From positions 1-64,000 of the forward strand of contig NZ_MBEJ01000007.1 of NCBI RefSeq assembly GCF_001953975.1: DNA of 64,000 bases. Reading direction: 5' to 3'. The translations under genes and the position numbers were made by a program. Each line of letters starts with the position of its first letter. Position 1 is the first letter of the stretch. This document shows, piece after piece, positions 19,078-29,742 of this stretch. This stretch comes from Mycobacterium sp. NS-7484 (GTDB taxonomy: Bacteria > Actinomycetota > Actinomycetes > Mycobacteriales > Mycobacteriaceae). The notes under the pieces were generated by a model. That model did not search any database and had not been told where the DNA came from. It was given only the letters and a program-made list of their open reading frames with translations.

Positions 19078-20412
19078 ATGTCACCGAAGAGCAACGCGCG
19101 CATCGATCCCACCGTGCGCAAGGCCATCACCGGCGCGTCCATCGGCAACGCGGTGGAGTGGTTCGACTTCGCCATCTACGGCTTCCTGGCCACCTACATC
19201 GCCACCAACTTCTTCCCGGCCGGTAACGAAACAGCTGCGCTGCTCAACACTTTCGCCATCTTCGCCGCCGCATTCTTCATGCGTCCGCTCGGCGGATTCG
19301 TGTTCGGTCCGCTGGGGGACCGGCTCGGGCGTCAGCGCGTTCTCGCCGTGGTGATCCTGCTGATGTCGGCCGCCACACTCGGTATCGGGATACTGCCCAC
19401 CTACGCCACCATCGGTGTGGCCGCCCCGTTGCTGCTGCTCGTGCTGCGCTGCCTGCAGGGGTTCTCCGCCGGCGGCGAATATGGTGGCGGCGCAGTCTAT
19501 CTCGCGGAGTACGCGACCGACCGCCGGCGCGGGTTGACGGTCACTTTCATCGCGTGGTCGGGAGTGCTGGGATTCTTGCTCGGCTCGGTGACCGTCACGC
19601 TGCTGCAGGCATTACTGCCGCCCGACGCGATGGAGAGCTACGGCTGGCGGATCCCGTTTCTGATCGCCGCGCCGCTGGGCCTGGTCGGGCTCTACATCAG
19701 GCTGCGACTCGACGACACCCCGGAATTCGCCAAACTCGACGACGCCGATCGGGTGGCCACCTCACCGCTGCGGGAAGCGGTGGGCACCGCACGCCGCGCG
19801 ATCTTGCAGGTGATCGGCCTGTTCATCGTCTTCAATGTCGGCTACTACGTCGTCTTCACCTTCCTGCCGACGTACTTCATCAAGACGTTGCACTTCAGCA
19901 AGACCGAGGCGTTCGTCTCGATCACGCTGGCCAGCCTGGTGGCGTTGATCCTGATCCTGCCGCTGGCCGCACTGTCCGACCGGATCGGGCGCAAACCGCT
20001 GCTGCTGGCCGGGTCGGCCGGATTCGTGGCGTTGGCGTATCCACTGTTCCTGCTGATGAATACGGGATCGGTGGTCGCTGCCATTACCGGACACTGCCTG
20101 TTGGCCGCCATCGAGTCTGTGTACGTGGCCACGGCGGTCACCGCCGGTGTCGAGTTGTTCGCCACCCGCGTGCGTTACAGCGGATTTTCGATCGGCTACA
20201 ACATCGCGGTGGCCGTGTTCGGCGGGACCACACCGTATGTCGTCACCTGGCTCACCGCGGCGACCGGCAACGCCCTGGCCCCGGCGTTGTATCTGGTCGC
20301 CGCCGGCATCGTCTCGGTGCTCACCGTCTTGACCTTGCGCGAGAGTGCGGGCCGGTCGTTGTCGAGCGTGGATGGCCCAACCGGGCAGCAACGTGTCACG
20401 ATGACACCGTGA
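19078..20412 (+). CDS. MHS-family major facilitator transporter
   Basis: A 444-residue 12-helix inner-membrane symporter. N-terminal [17 protein letters not shown] is the MHS signature, [13 protein letters not shown] is the loop 2-3 motif, and [14 protein letters not shown] is the equivalent loop in the second half. Relatives (ProP, KgtP, ShiA) import compatible solutes, dicarboxylates or shikimate with protons. A TTG at 19075 is also possible. Its stop overlaps the LacI regulator start (GTGA), so transporter and regulator are coupled and the solute is probably the regulator's ligand or related. Confidence 0.9.
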   Translation: MSPKSNARIDPTVRKAITGASIGNAVEWFDFAIYGFLATYIATNFFPAGNETAALLNTFAIFAAAFFMRPLGGFVFGPLGDRLGRQRVLAVVILLMSAATLGIGILPTYATIGVAAPLLLLVLRCLQGFSAGGEYGGGAVYLAEYATDRRRGLTVTFIAWSGVLGFLLGSVTVTLLQALLPPDAMESYGWRIPFLIAAPLGLVGLYIRLRLDDTPEFAKLDDADRVATSPLREAVGTARRAILQVIGLFIVFNVGYYVVFTFLPTYFIKTLHFSKTEAFVSITLASLVALILILPLAALSDRIGRKPLLLAGSAGFVALAYPLFLLMNTGSVVAAITGHCLLAAIESVYVATAVTAGVELFATRVRYSGFSIGYNIAVAVFGGTTPYVVTWLTAATGNALAPALYLVAAGIVSVLTVLTLRESAGRSLSSVDGPTGQQRVTMTP

Positions 20413-21422
20413 GTGCGACGAAAGGCCGCGCGCCCAGGGGTAGTGTCGGGCTCCGCCCGACGAAAGCCGACGTGGCCAGGCTGGCCAACGTCTCCACGGC
20501 GACCGTCAGTTATGTGCTCAACAATGTCGAGGGACAACGGATCTCGGAGCAGACCCAGGCAGCGGTGCGCAAGGCCGCGGCCGATCTCGGCTATCGCCCC
20601 AACCTCGCGGCACGCAATCTCGCGGTCGGCGGCAGCGGTGTGGTGCTCTACATCGTGCCGCGGACGGACCTCGGCGAGTTGCCACTCGAGGTCGGCAGTC
20701 GCCTGACCACGGCGCTCGGCCGGCACGGCATCGTGCTGTCGATGCAGCTCGAGACGGACGACGGGCAGAACATCGTCGACGCGGTGGCCAACCTCAACCC
20801 CGTCGCTGTGGCCGGCGTGTTTCCGTTGACCGGCGCCGCAGCGGCGGCGGTCGAGGCCGCGAAGATCCCGCAGATCTACCTGGGCAGCGAAAAGCTGCGT
20901 GCGCTCGGGTCGTTGCATCTGACCGTCGGAGCGATGCGGGTGGAGCACCTCATGTCGCGCGGCCACACCCGGTTGGCCTTCGCCTACTCCGGCGCCGAGG
21001 TCCTGCGACCACTCGGTGACTACTGGTTGTCCGGTCTGCGGGTGGCCGCAGGCGAGCACGGTTTGCCCGAGATCGAGGTCGGAAGCGTGGCCACCGATGG
21101 ATCCGATGCGGCCGGGGTGGTGTCGACGTGGGTGTCGGCGGGTGTGACGGCCGTGTGCGCGCAGAGCGACGAGACCGCGTTCGTGGTGCTACATGGGATG
21201 CGCGAGGCCGGCTTCCGGTGTCCGGACGACCTCGCAGTCATGGGGGTGGACGCGATACCGCTGGGCGCGGTGAGCTCTCCGCCACTGACGTCGGTTGTGT
21301 TCGACGCCAAGACGATCGTCGATGCCGCGGTGCCGGCCATGATGGCCGAACTCGGGTATCCCACGGTCGCTGACGCCGAGGGCAGCGACCCGGCCGCCCT
21401 CATCGTGCGCGACAGCACCTGA
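20409..21422 (+). CDS. LacI-family transcriptional regulator
   Basis: A 337-residue regulator. The HTH at residues ~20-45 ([20 protein letters not shown]) and hinge helix ([17 protein letters not shown]) are typical of LacI. The periplasmic-binding-like domain includes [18 protein letters not shown] and the dimer region MGVDAIPLG. The GTG start lies within the transporter stop. The hinge lacks the usual SLR tripeptide (ARNLAVG). It presumably controls the transporter; no operator was identified. Confidence 0.88.
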   Translation: MSATKGRAPRGSVGLRPTKADVARLANVSTATVSYVLNNVEGQRISEQTQAAVRKAAADLGYRPNLAARNLAVGGSGVVLYIVPRTDLGELPLEVGSRLTTALGRHGIVLSMQLETDDGQNIVDAVANLNPVAVAGVFPLTGAAAAAVEAAKIPQIYLGSEKLRALGSLHLTVGAMRVEHLMSRGHTRLAFAYSGAEVLRPLGDYWLSGLRVAAGEHGLPEIEVGSVATDGSDAAGVVSTWVSAGVTAVCAQSDETAFVVLHGMREAGFRCPDDLAVMGVDAIPLGAVSSPPLTSVVFDAKTIVDAAVPAMMAELGYPTVADAEGSDPAALIVRDST

Positions 21423-21487
21423 GCATTACACCTGAACGAAAGGCCGTAACCGTATTGGGCCTTGTCCCGTGGTCGACTCGACGTGTA

Positions 21488-21503
21488 ACTTACGCGGGTA
21501 AGT
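21488..21503. promoter_or_regulatory. Palindromic operator candidate upstream of P450
   Basis: ACTTAC-GCGG-GTAAGT is a perfect 6-4-6 inverted repeat, extended imperfectly on both sides (TAACTTAC...GTAAGTAA). It lies 33 bp before the P450 start and has TetR-operator-like size. Confidence 0.5.
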
Positions 21504-21536
21504 AACTCTCCGCAGCCCTCAGAGAGGTGGACCGCC

Positions 21537-22739
21537 GTGAGTGTGAGCACCACCAGTGACGTGTACTTCGACCCCTACGACGTCGAGATCAACGCCAACC
21601 CGTATCCGACGTTCGCTCGGCTCCGCGAGGAGTCCCCGCTCTACTACAACGAGCAACATGACTTCTACGCATTGAGCCGGTTCGCCGATGTCAACAAGGG
21701 GCTGGTCGACCATGAGACCTTCAGCTCGGCTCGCGGAGCGATCATCGAACTGATCAAGGCCAACATCGACATCCCTTCAGGCGCTTTGATTTTCGAGGAT
21801 CCGCCGATCCACACCGTGCACCGCAAACTGCTGTCGCGGATGTTCACCCCACGCAAGATCAATGCGCTGGAACCCAAGATCCGGGAATTCTGCGCGCAGT
21901 CGCTGGACCCGCTGGTCGGTACCGGAAAGATCGACTTCATCAAGGATTTCGGAGCGATCATGCCAATGCGGGTCATCAGTGCCCTGCTGGGCATTCCCGA
22001 AGACGACCAGGAAATGATCCGCGACCACGGCAACGAACAACTGCGCACCGAGGCCGGCAAGCCGATGAAAGCCGCGCAGGAGGGTCTGGTCGACGGCTCG
22101 ATCTTCGAGACCTACATCGACTGGCGCAAGGACAATCCGTCCGACGACATCATGACGGATCTGCTCAACGTCGACTTCACCGATGAGCACGGCGTCACCC
22201 GTAAGCTCACCCGCGAGGAACTGCTCATCTACATCAACGTGGTGGCCGGAGCGGGTAACGAGACCACCACCCGGCTGATCGGTTGGGCGGCAAAGGTACT
22301 CGCCGAACACCCGGATCAGCGTCGGCAGTTGGTGGAGAATCCGGCGCTGATCCCGCAGGCGATCGAGGAGCTCCTGCGGTTCGAACCGCCGGCGCCGCAT
22401 GTGGCACGCTACGTCACCCGCGACGTCGAGTTCCACGGCCAGACCGTTCCCGAAGGCAGCGTGATGATGATGCTGATCGGTGCGGCCGTCCGCGACAGCC
22501 GCCAGTTTCCGCCCGACGGTGAGGTTTTCGACATCCACCGCGAACAGCGCCAGCACCTGGCGTTCAGCGTGGGCACCCATTACTGCCTGGGATCGGCGTT
22601 GGCGCGGCTGGAGGGGCGGATCGCCCTGGAGGAGATGCTCAAGCGGTTCCCGGAGTGGGACGTCGATCTCGACAACGCCGTGCTGTCGCCGACTTCGACT
22701 GTCCGAGGCTGGGATTCGATGCCGGCATTCATCCCGTGA
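21537..22739 (+). CDS. Cytochrome P450
   Basis: A 400-residue soluble class I P450. The I-helix oxygen-activation motif is AGAGNETTTR (~244-253), the K-helix is EELLRFEPP, and the haem-binding loop FSVGTHYCLGSALARLEG puts the cysteine ligand at residue 350. The GTG start has a good ribosome-binding site (AGAGAGGTGG). It needs a ferredoxin and reductase from elsewhere, because none is adjacent. It heads an operon: its stop overlaps the start of the phosphotransferase gene (GTGA), and an SDR follows. Substrate unknown; a lipid, terpenoid or steroid-like ring is plausible from context. Confidence 0.93.
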   Translation: MSVSTTSDVYFDPYDVEINANPYPTFARLREESPLYYNEQHDFYALSRFADVNKGLVDHETFSSARGAIIELIKANIDIPSGALIFEDPPIHTVHRKLLSRMFTPRKINALEPKIREFCAQSLDPLVGTGKIDFIKDFGAIMPMRVISALLGIPEDDQEMIRDHGNEQLRTEAGKPMKAAQEGLVDGSIFETYIDWRKDNPSDDIMTDLLNVDFTDEHGVTRKLTREELLIYINVVAGAGNETTTRLIGWAAKVLAEHPDQRRQLVENPALIPQAIEELLRFEPPAPHVARYVTRDVEFHGQTVPEGSVMMMLIGAAVRDSRQFPPDGEVFDIHREQRQHLAFSVGTHYCLGSALARLEGRIALEEMLKRFPEWDVDLDNAVLSPTSTVRGWDSMPAFIP

Positions 22740-23812
22740 CCGCCGCGCTGACCGTCCCCAAGGACTGGGCCGACGTCACACCGGAGTGGTTGACGGCCGC
22801 GTTGGCCGACCATCACCCGGATACGGTGGTGGACAGCGTGTCCGTCGACATGCGCGACGACGGCACCAACCGTCGTGCGCGTCTGTCGGTCACGTACAAG
22901 CCCGGGCCTGCTGGTCCGGCCACGGTGTTCGCCAAGGCCGTCGACCCCGGTCACAAGGAGATGATCAAGTACACCAGCGGGCTGTTGCACGAACCGCGGT
23001 TGTTCAACTCGAAGGTCGAGCTGCCACTAGAACATCCGGTCGTGTATGCCGCACCGATCGACGAGGCCGACGAGGACTTCGTGCTGGTCATGGAGGACCT
23101 CACCGCTCGCGCCGCCGATCCGCGTGATGCCACCAGGCCGTTGACGGTGGAACAGGCCGCCCAGGGCGTGCGCGGCCTGGCTCGGCTGCACGGTGCGTTC
23201 TGGGGTGAGCGGGTGCGCCGGCCGGGTTTGGGCTGGCTCGAGCCGTTCGAGCCATGGGACGGCATGCAGTGGGCTCCGTTGCCCGCAGCGCTGGAGCGTC
23301 TCGGTGACGACGCCCCCGCCTCGGTGCACGCGTTGAGCATCGACCAACTGGTGGAGCGCATTTGGAAGCCCTTCATCCGCACCCTCACCGCTCCAGGCGC
23401 TTCGCAGACCCTCCTGCACGGTGACCCGCATATCGGGAACACCTATGTGGTGCCCGACGGGGATGTCGGCTTCTTGGACTGGCAGGTGGCCCGTCACGGC
23501 AACTTCTCGCTGGATCTCGGTTACTTCCTGCAAGGCGCCCTGACCACCGAGGACCGGCGGGTGGCCGAGCGTCAGCTTCTGGAGGAGTACCGGGACGCTC
23601 TCGGCCTGCCGGCCGAGGAGCTGCCGTCGCCCGACGAGATCTGGTTGCGGTACCGCGCCTCGGTGGCGCACGGCCTGATGACGTGGCTGGCCACCGCCAG
23701 CGCGGGCGAGCTGTGGCAGCGCCCGGACATCGCCCTGGCGCTGGCGCAACGCTATTCGGCCGCCTACGAGGATTTGCAGACGGCGCAGGCGCTGGCCGAT
23801 CTCATCGATTAG
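22736..23812 (+). CDS. APH/choline-kinase-fold phosphotransferase
   Basis: A 358-residue protein of the aminoglycoside-phosphotransferase/ecdysteroid-kinase-like fold. The catalytic loop is [13 protein letters not shown] (HGDxxxxN) and the metal-binding DFG-equivalent is [11 protein letters not shown]. In mycobacteria such genes often sit in P450/acyl-CoA catabolic clusters, possibly phosphorylating a hydroxylated intermediate. The GTG start overlaps the P450 stop. Antibiotic resistance is unlikely from context. Confidence 0.82.
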   Translation: MTAALTVPKDWADVTPEWLTAALADHHPDTVVDSVSVDMRDDGTNRRARLSVTYKPGPAGPATVFAKAVDPGHKEMIKYTSGLLHEPRLFNSKVELPLEHPVVYAAPIDEADEDFVLVMEDLTARAADPRDATRPLTVEQAAQGVRGLARLHGAFWGERVRRPGLGWLEPFEPWDGMQWAPLPAALERLGDDAPASVHALSIDQLVERIWKPFIRTLTAPGASQTLLHGDPHIGNTYVVPDGDVGFLDWQVARHGNFSLDLGYFLQGALTTEDRRVAERQLLEEYRDALGLPAEELPSPDEIWLRYRASVAHGLMTWLATASAGELWQRPDIALALAQRYSAAYEDLQTAQALADLID

Positions 23813-23865
23813 CCGCTATAACCAAAATCGCCCGCCGCGCGGTGCGTGCACCTAACCTGTCCGGC

Positions 23866-24603
23866 ATGACAGGTGTGGTGGTGACAGGGGCAGCGTCAGG
23901 GATTGGCCGGGCCAGTGCGGAGGCACTGATCGCGGACGGACGACGGGTTTCGTTGTGGGACATCGCTCCCGAGGTTCGCGATGTGGCCGGCGATCTCGGT
24001 ATGCCCTCGGCGGTGATCGATGTGTGTGACACCGACGCACTGGCAGCCGCGGTCGAGGAGACAGCCCGGGCGCTCGACGGGATCGACGGCCTGGTGCACG
24101 CGGCGGGCCGGGTGCTGGCCGAACCGGTCGGCGCCTACACCGAGGAATCCTGGGATGCGGTACTCGACGTGAACCTTCGGGCCCAGGCGTTGTTGGTTCA
24201 GCTGCTGCTTCCGCATCTGGAGAAGTCCGCCCGCGACGGTGGGTCACCCGCGGTGGTCGGCATCTCGAGCATCGAAGGCTTGGCCGCCAACCCGTTCATC
24301 CCGGCCTACTGCGCGTCCAAGGCGGGGCTGCTCGGCATGACCCGGTCGATGGCTGCTCAGTTGGGGCCGTTGGGTATTCGCGTCAACGCCGTGTGCCCCG
24401 GCTTCATCCACACCCCGATGCTGCAGATCGCGCTGGACGTCGAGGAGATCCGGACGGGCTTCGAACAGGCCGCGCCGTTGGGGCGGCTCGGCCGGCCCGA
24501 CGAGGTCGCGGCGGCCGTGGCATTCCTGATGTCGCCGAAGGCGTCGTTCGTCACCGGCACGCAGTTGGTCGTCGACGGGGGAGTGACCAGCCGTCACGCG
24601 TGA
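23866..24603 (+). CDS. Short-chain dehydrogenase/reductase
   Basis: A 245-residue Rossmann-fold oxidoreductase. The cofactor motif is TGAASGIG, the catalytic serine is in VGISSIEG, and the YxxxK is [10 protein letters not shown]. The C-terminal ends [18 protein letters not shown]. Acidic WDIA at the end of beta-2 favours NAD(H). It probably oxidises a hydroxyl introduced by the nearby P450. Starts 53 bp after the phosphotransferase stop and likely shares its transcript. Confidence 0.88.
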   Translation: MTGVVVTGAASGIGRASAEALIADGRRVSLWDIAPEVRDVAGDLGMPSAVIDVCDTDALAAAVEETARALDGIDGLVHAAGRVLAEPVGAYTEESWDAVLDVNLRAQALLVQLLLPHLEKSARDGGSPAVVGISSIEGLAANPFIPAYCASKAGLLGMTRSMAAQLGPLGIRVNAVCPGFIHTPMLQIALDVEEIRTGFEQAAPLGRLGRPDEVAAAVAFLMSPKASFVTGTQLVVDGGVTSRHA

Positions 24604-24667
24604 GACGGACGGGTTGTCCGGCGCGGTAGTCCTTACGGGACGCTGTGGCGAATGTGTAGCTTCCTGT

Positions 24668-24710
24668 TGTGACAACGCGGTATTTCTCGAGAAGGTACAC
24701 ACTCGTCACA
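24668..24710. promoter_or_regulatory. Concentric dyad-symmetric element in a convergent gap
   Basis: A perfect 10-bp palindrome TTCTCGAGAA (24684-24693) is centred inside a wider inverted pair TGTGAC (24668-24673) and GTCACA (24705-24710). Both share the same midpoint. The 215-bp gap 24604-24818 lies between convergent genes and has no ORF of note. Possibly a protein-binding site. Confidence 0.35.
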
Positions 24711-24818
24711 GCGTGCTGAAAGGGATAGTTGCCTGGGCGTCCAGATGCGACGGCCTCCGACGTCCAGGCGCGTCGCGCCGCACCTATGCGGGATTCATCC
24801 GGAAGACCCGCGGCCGAC

Positions 24819-25121
24819 CTAGTCGCTGGCGGGCAGCGGCTTGGCCTCCTTGAGGCTGAGCGCGGTGTCACCGATCGACAGGGTGCCGGCGCCGGCCTTG
24901 GTGACCAGCACCTCGGCACCGCCCTCGTCGACGTAGCGCTTGCCCATCAGGTTGCCGTCGGAAAACGCCGGGTCGAGCGTTGCGCCGGAGTCCTTTTCGG
25001 CATCGAGGGGGATCATGGCCACACCGCCGGCACGCAGATCGTCGAGACTGTCGGCGCTGCGCACCACGATCACCTGGGTGTCACACACCTGGCTCTGGAG
25101 GCGGGTACCGTTTTTGATCAT
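24819..25121 (-). CDS. Small conserved hypothetical protein downstream of an acyl-CoA synthetase
   Basis: A 100-residue soluble protein (MIKNGTRLQSQVCDTQVIVV...). Its start overlaps the FadD stop by 4 nt, so it is translated with it. No catalytic motif is recognised. It contains RAGGVAMIPL and ends SIGDTALSLKEAKPLPASD. Proteins like this recur beside acyl-CoA synthetase genes in mycobacterial catabolic clusters, so a helper or binding role is likely but unproven. Confidence 0.7.
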   Translation of the reverse strand: MIKNGTRLQSQVCDTQVIVVRSADSLDDLRAGGVAMIPLDAEKDSGATLDPAFSDGNLMGKRYVDEGGAEVLVTKAGAGTLSIGDTALSLKEAKPLPASD

Positions 25122-26614
25122 GCTGGCTCCTTAGAGACGAGTTCGTCGACGAGTTGGCGGCGCAGGACCTTGCCGGTCGGGTTGGTGGGCAATTCGTCGC
25201 GGAACACCACCCGGTCCGGGGTGCGCGATCCGCGTAGTTGCTTGCGGACATGATCCCGCAACGCGTCGGGGTCGGGTGAGGTGCCCTCGACCGGAACCAC
25301 GACCGCCACGATGATCTGTCCCCACTGGGGATCCTCGGGGCCGACGACGGCTACGTCGCGGACCTCGGGATGCTCGACGAGCACGTCCTCGATCTCGGCC
25401 GGGGCGATGTTCTCCCCGCCGCGGATGATGGTGTCGTCGGAACGCCCGCCGATGAACAGGTAGCCGGCCTCGTCGAGCATGGCGACGTCTTTGGTGGGGA
25501 ACCAGCCCTCGGCGTCGAGCACCGATCCGATGTCGGTGTAACGACCCGACACCTGCTCGCCGCGGACGAACAGTTCACCCGTCTCCCCGGCGCCCAGCAC
25601 AGTGCCGTCCTCGGCACGGATCTGCACCTCGATACCGGGCACCACCTGGCCGACGGAGCCGAGCCGGCGGGCCGCAGCCGCATCTTCGGCCGCCAGCGCC
25701 TCGCGGTGATCGTCGGGGCCGAGAACGGCGATGGTGGAGCTGGTTTCGGTGAGGCCGTAGGCGTTGACGAAGCCGACGTTCGGCAGCAGTTGCAGTGCCT
25801 TGCGGACCAGGGGCAGCGCCACCTTCGAGCCGCCGTAGGCCAGGTTGCGCAAGGTGGGCAGCTCGACGCCGGCAGCCTCGAGGGCGGTGACGATGCGATC
25901 CAGCATCGTCGGCACCACGGTGGCGGACGTGACGCCCTCGGTGCGGACCAGCTGCACCCACCTGTCGGCGTCGAAGTGGCGCAGGTAGACCATCTTGCGG
26001 CCGGCGTACAGGTTCGACATGGCCGCGCTGACGCCGGCGATGTGATACGGCGGAACACAGATCAGCGCCGCGTCTTCCTCTGCCGCAGAGGCGAATTCGA
26101 CGGTTCCAGTGATGTAGCTGGTCAGATTGTTGTGGGTGAGCTCGACGGCCTTGGGACGTGAGGTGGTACCCGAGGTGAACAGCACGACCGCGACGGCGTC
26201 GGGGTCGGCGAATTCGGCGGCAGGTTCGTTTTCGCGTGCCGCGGCGAGGAATTCGTCAGAGGTGATGACCTGCTTGCCCGCTCCGGCGACCACGTCGGCG
26301 TACTCGGCGTCGGCGACCACCAGGGGATCGGGCAGGCGTTCGATCAGCTCGTGCAGACCGTCCCGGCTCAGCCGGTAGTTGAGCGGGGTGAACGGGACGG
26401 CGGCGCGCGCGGAGGCGAACAGCAGCAGTGGCAGCAGCGCGCCGCCGGTGCCCACATACGCCACGTGCGCGGCCCCGGAGGCGGCGATGACGCCGGCACC
26501 GCCGTCGGCCAGGTCGCTGACCTCCTGGGTGGTCAGACGGAGGTCGTCGGACACGACGGCGGTGCGGTCGGGCCCGCCCGATACCGCCATCTCCAGCAGC
26601 AGTGAGATGCTCAC
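25118..26614 (-). CDS. Acyl-CoA synthetase (FadD-type)
   Basis: A 498-residue ANL-family ligase forming acyl-CoA from a carboxylic acid, ATP and CoA. Motifs: LFTSGTTSRPKAVELTH (P-loop), NAYGLTETSS, GWFPTKDVAMLDEAGYLFIGG and the catalytic-lysine segment NPTGKVLRRQL. The GTG at 26614 overlaps the SDR stop (GTGA). Second gene of the minus-strand operon SDR-FadD-hypothetical that diverges from the mutase operon. It probably activates the pathway substrate or an early carboxylic acid. Confidence 0.9.
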   Translation of the reverse strand: MSISLLLEMAVSGGPDRTAVVSDDLRLTTQEVSDLADGGAGVIAASGAAHVAYVGTGGALLPLLLFASARAAVPFTPLNYRLSRDGLHELIERLPDPLVVADAEYADVVAGAGKQVITSDEFLAAARENEPAAEFADPDAVAVVLFTSGTTSRPKAVELTHNNLTSYITGTVEFASAAEEDAALICVPPYHIAGVSAAMSNLYAGRKMVYLRHFDADRWVQLVRTEGVTSATVVPTMLDRIVTALEAAGVELPTLRNLAYGGSKVALPLVRKALQLLPNVGFVNAYGLTETSSTIAVLGPDDHREALAAEDAAAARRLGSVGQVVPGIEVQIRAEDGTVLGAGETGELFVRGEQVSGRYTDIGSVLDAEGWFPTKDVAMLDEAGYLFIGGRSDDTIIRGGENIAPAEIEDVLVEHPEVRDVAVVGPEDPQWGQIIVAVVVPVEGTSPDPDALRDHVRKQLRGSRTPDRVVFRDELPTNPTGKVLRRQLVDELVSKEPA

Positions 26615-27459
26615 AGGCCCTGCCCCGGCGCGTCGATGAAGATGTCGATGATCGGATTGTCCCCGCCGCCGTAGCGCGAGAGGTCGGTGACGCCGGACTC
26701 GGTGAGCACCTCGGAGTCGATGAATGTCTTGCCGTTCACCTCGGCGGCCGGGCGCGACAGGATCTCCACGGCCGCGTCGGCCATGATCTCGGGCTTGCGG
26801 GAGGACTGCGCCAGGTTCTGCCCGTCGGCAAGGTTTGTGACCGCGGAGGTGACGATGTAGGTCTCGGGCCACAGGCAGCTGAAACCGATGCCCGCATCGG
26901 CATATTCGGATGCCCAGCCAAGAGATAGCAGCGTCATGCCGTACTTGGACAAGGTGTAGGACGGGTGGGCGCCCAGCCAGTAGGGGTTCATATTCATCGG
27001 CGGGGCCAGCGTCAGGACCTGCCCGTTGGTGGACTTGCGCAGGTACGGCAGCGCGGCCTTGGTGAGCAGGAACGTGCCGCGGACGTTGATGTCCATCATC
27101 AGGTCGAACTTCTTGGCCGACAGGGCCTCGGTGGGTTCGGTGGCGATGGCGCTGGCGTTGTTGATCACGATGTCGACGCCGCCGAAGTGCTCGACGGCAG
27201 TCTCGATGGCGCGGGCCACATCCTCTTCTTTACGTACGTCGCCCACCACCGCGACGCCCTTGCCGCCGGCGGCCTCGACCTCGGCGACCGCGGTGTGAAC
27301 GGTGCCGGGGAGCTTCGGATGGGGCTCGGCGGTCTTGGCCAGCAGCACGACGTTGGCCCCGCGGCGGGCGGCGCCGAGCGCGATGGCCAGGCCGATTCCG
27401 CGGCTACCGCCGGACACGACCAGCGTGCGGTCGGTGAATGACTCTTGCTGGCTGGACAT
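26611..27459 (-). CDS. SDR of the HSDL2 type
   Basis: A 282-residue SDR. Cofactor motif SGGSRGIGLAIALG, NNASA, and the distinctive stretch LAPPMNMNPYWLGAHPSYTL with SKYGMTLL, where YxxxK is kept but the usual catalytic serine region is Pro/Asn-rich. This is the pattern of hydroxysteroid-dehydrogenase-like protein 2. The N-terminus contains the long loop PHPKLPGTVH, as in that group. The ATG at 27459 has GAGGAGGACC before it. First gene of a divergent operon whose promoter region holds the 28-bp repeats. Confidence 0.87.
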   Translation of the reverse strand: MSSQQESFTDRTLVVSGGSRGIGLAIALGAARRGANVVLLAKTAEPHPKLPGTVHTAVAEVEAAGGKGVAVVGDVRKEEDVARAIETAVEHFGGVDIVINNASAIATEPTEALSAKKFDLMMDINVRGTFLLTKAALPYLRKSTNGQVLTLAPPMNMNPYWLGAHPSYTLSKYGMTLLSLGWASEYADAGIGFSCLWPETYIVTSAVTNLADGQNLAQSSRKPEIMADAAVEILSRPAAEVNGKTFIDSEVLTESGVTDLSRYGGGDNPIIDIFIDAPGQGL

Positions 27460-27529
27460 GGTCCTCCTCGTCGAGCGCAGCAACCCGCTGTTGCGCCGTC
27501 GTCAACGGTACTGTCAACCGTACCCAAAT

Positions 27530-27557
27530 GGTATTGGCATTCTCATTTTTAGCAAGT
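27530..27557 (+). repeat. 28-bp direct repeat, copy 1, with operator-like half-site
   Basis: Identical over 28 bp to 27688-27715, 158 bp apart, in the 269-bp divergent gap between the SDR and mutase operons. It starts GGTATTGGCATTCTC, a partial match (one half perfect) to the GAGAAT-N3-ATTCTC palindrome found in other promoters of this cluster. Confidence 0.85.
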
Positions 27558-27687
27558 CTCGTAATCGGGTCGAGCGGCGCCCTTGGAATCGTCGCTTCAC
27601 CACATCGGTTCGGCACCGGCGGCACGGGTCCTCGGGGCGCAGGTCGCAGCGTTCCCGGCCAGTACACGCCCCACATTTCCCCTGTGC

Positions 27688-27715
27688 GGTATTGGCATTC
27701 TCATTTTTAGCAAGT
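27688..27715 (+). repeat. 28-bp direct repeat, copy 2, adjacent to mutase start
   Basis: Exact second copy of 27530-27557. It ends 13 bp before the mutase ATG (27729), so any protein bound here would cover the start region of the mutase transcript. Confidence 0.85.
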
Positions 27716-27728
27716 ACGTTATCCACTG

Positions 27729-29318
<1,590 letters not shown>

Positions 29319-29741
29319 ATGGCTGAATCCGCTCCCACCCAAGCCCGCCCGGCCCGAGTGCTTGTCGCAAAGCCGGGGCTCGACGGTCATGACCGCGGCG
29401 CCAAGATCGTCGCACGTACCCTGCGTGACGCCGGATTCGAGGTCATCTACACCGGCATCCGTCAGCGCATCGAGGACATCGTGTCGATCGCGCTGCAGGA
29501 AGACGTTGCCCTGGTGGGCCTTTCGATCCTCTCTGGGGCACACGTCGCGCTGACCACGCGCACTGTCGAGGCGCTGCGGGCGGCCGACGCCGGGGACATC
29601 GCCGTCGTCGTCGGTGGCACCATCCCTCAGTCCGACGTCCAGAAGCTTCTGGATGCCGGTGCGGCTGCGGTCTTCCCGACCGGTACCTCGCTGGAGACTC
29701 TGGTGACCGATGTTCGTGCCCTGACCGAGAAAGCGAACTGA
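29319..29741 (+). CDS. Cobalamin-binding small subunit of the acyl-CoA mutase
   Basis: A 140-residue stand-alone B12 domain. The DxHxxG motif GLDGHDRGAK carries the lower-ligand histidine, followed by LSILSGAH (SxL) and VVVGGTIP (GG), all three signatures of base-off/His-on cobalamin binding. The size matches IcmB/HcmB-type small subunits. It assembles with the large subunit encoded immediately upstream. Confidence 0.94.
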   Translation: MAESAPTQARPARVLVAKPGLDGHDRGAKIVARTLRDAGFEVIYTGIRQRIEDIVSIALQEDVALVGLSILSGAHVALTTRTVEALRAADAGDIAVVVGGTIPQSDVQKLLDAGAAAVFPTGTSLETLVTDVRALTEKAN

Positions 29742-29742
29742 C

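Noticed and set aside
22736..23812. Aminoglycoside resistance gene
   Set aside because: The fold matches phosphotransferases, but operon coupling to a P450 and SDR and lack of specific resistance-enzyme signatures point to metabolism.
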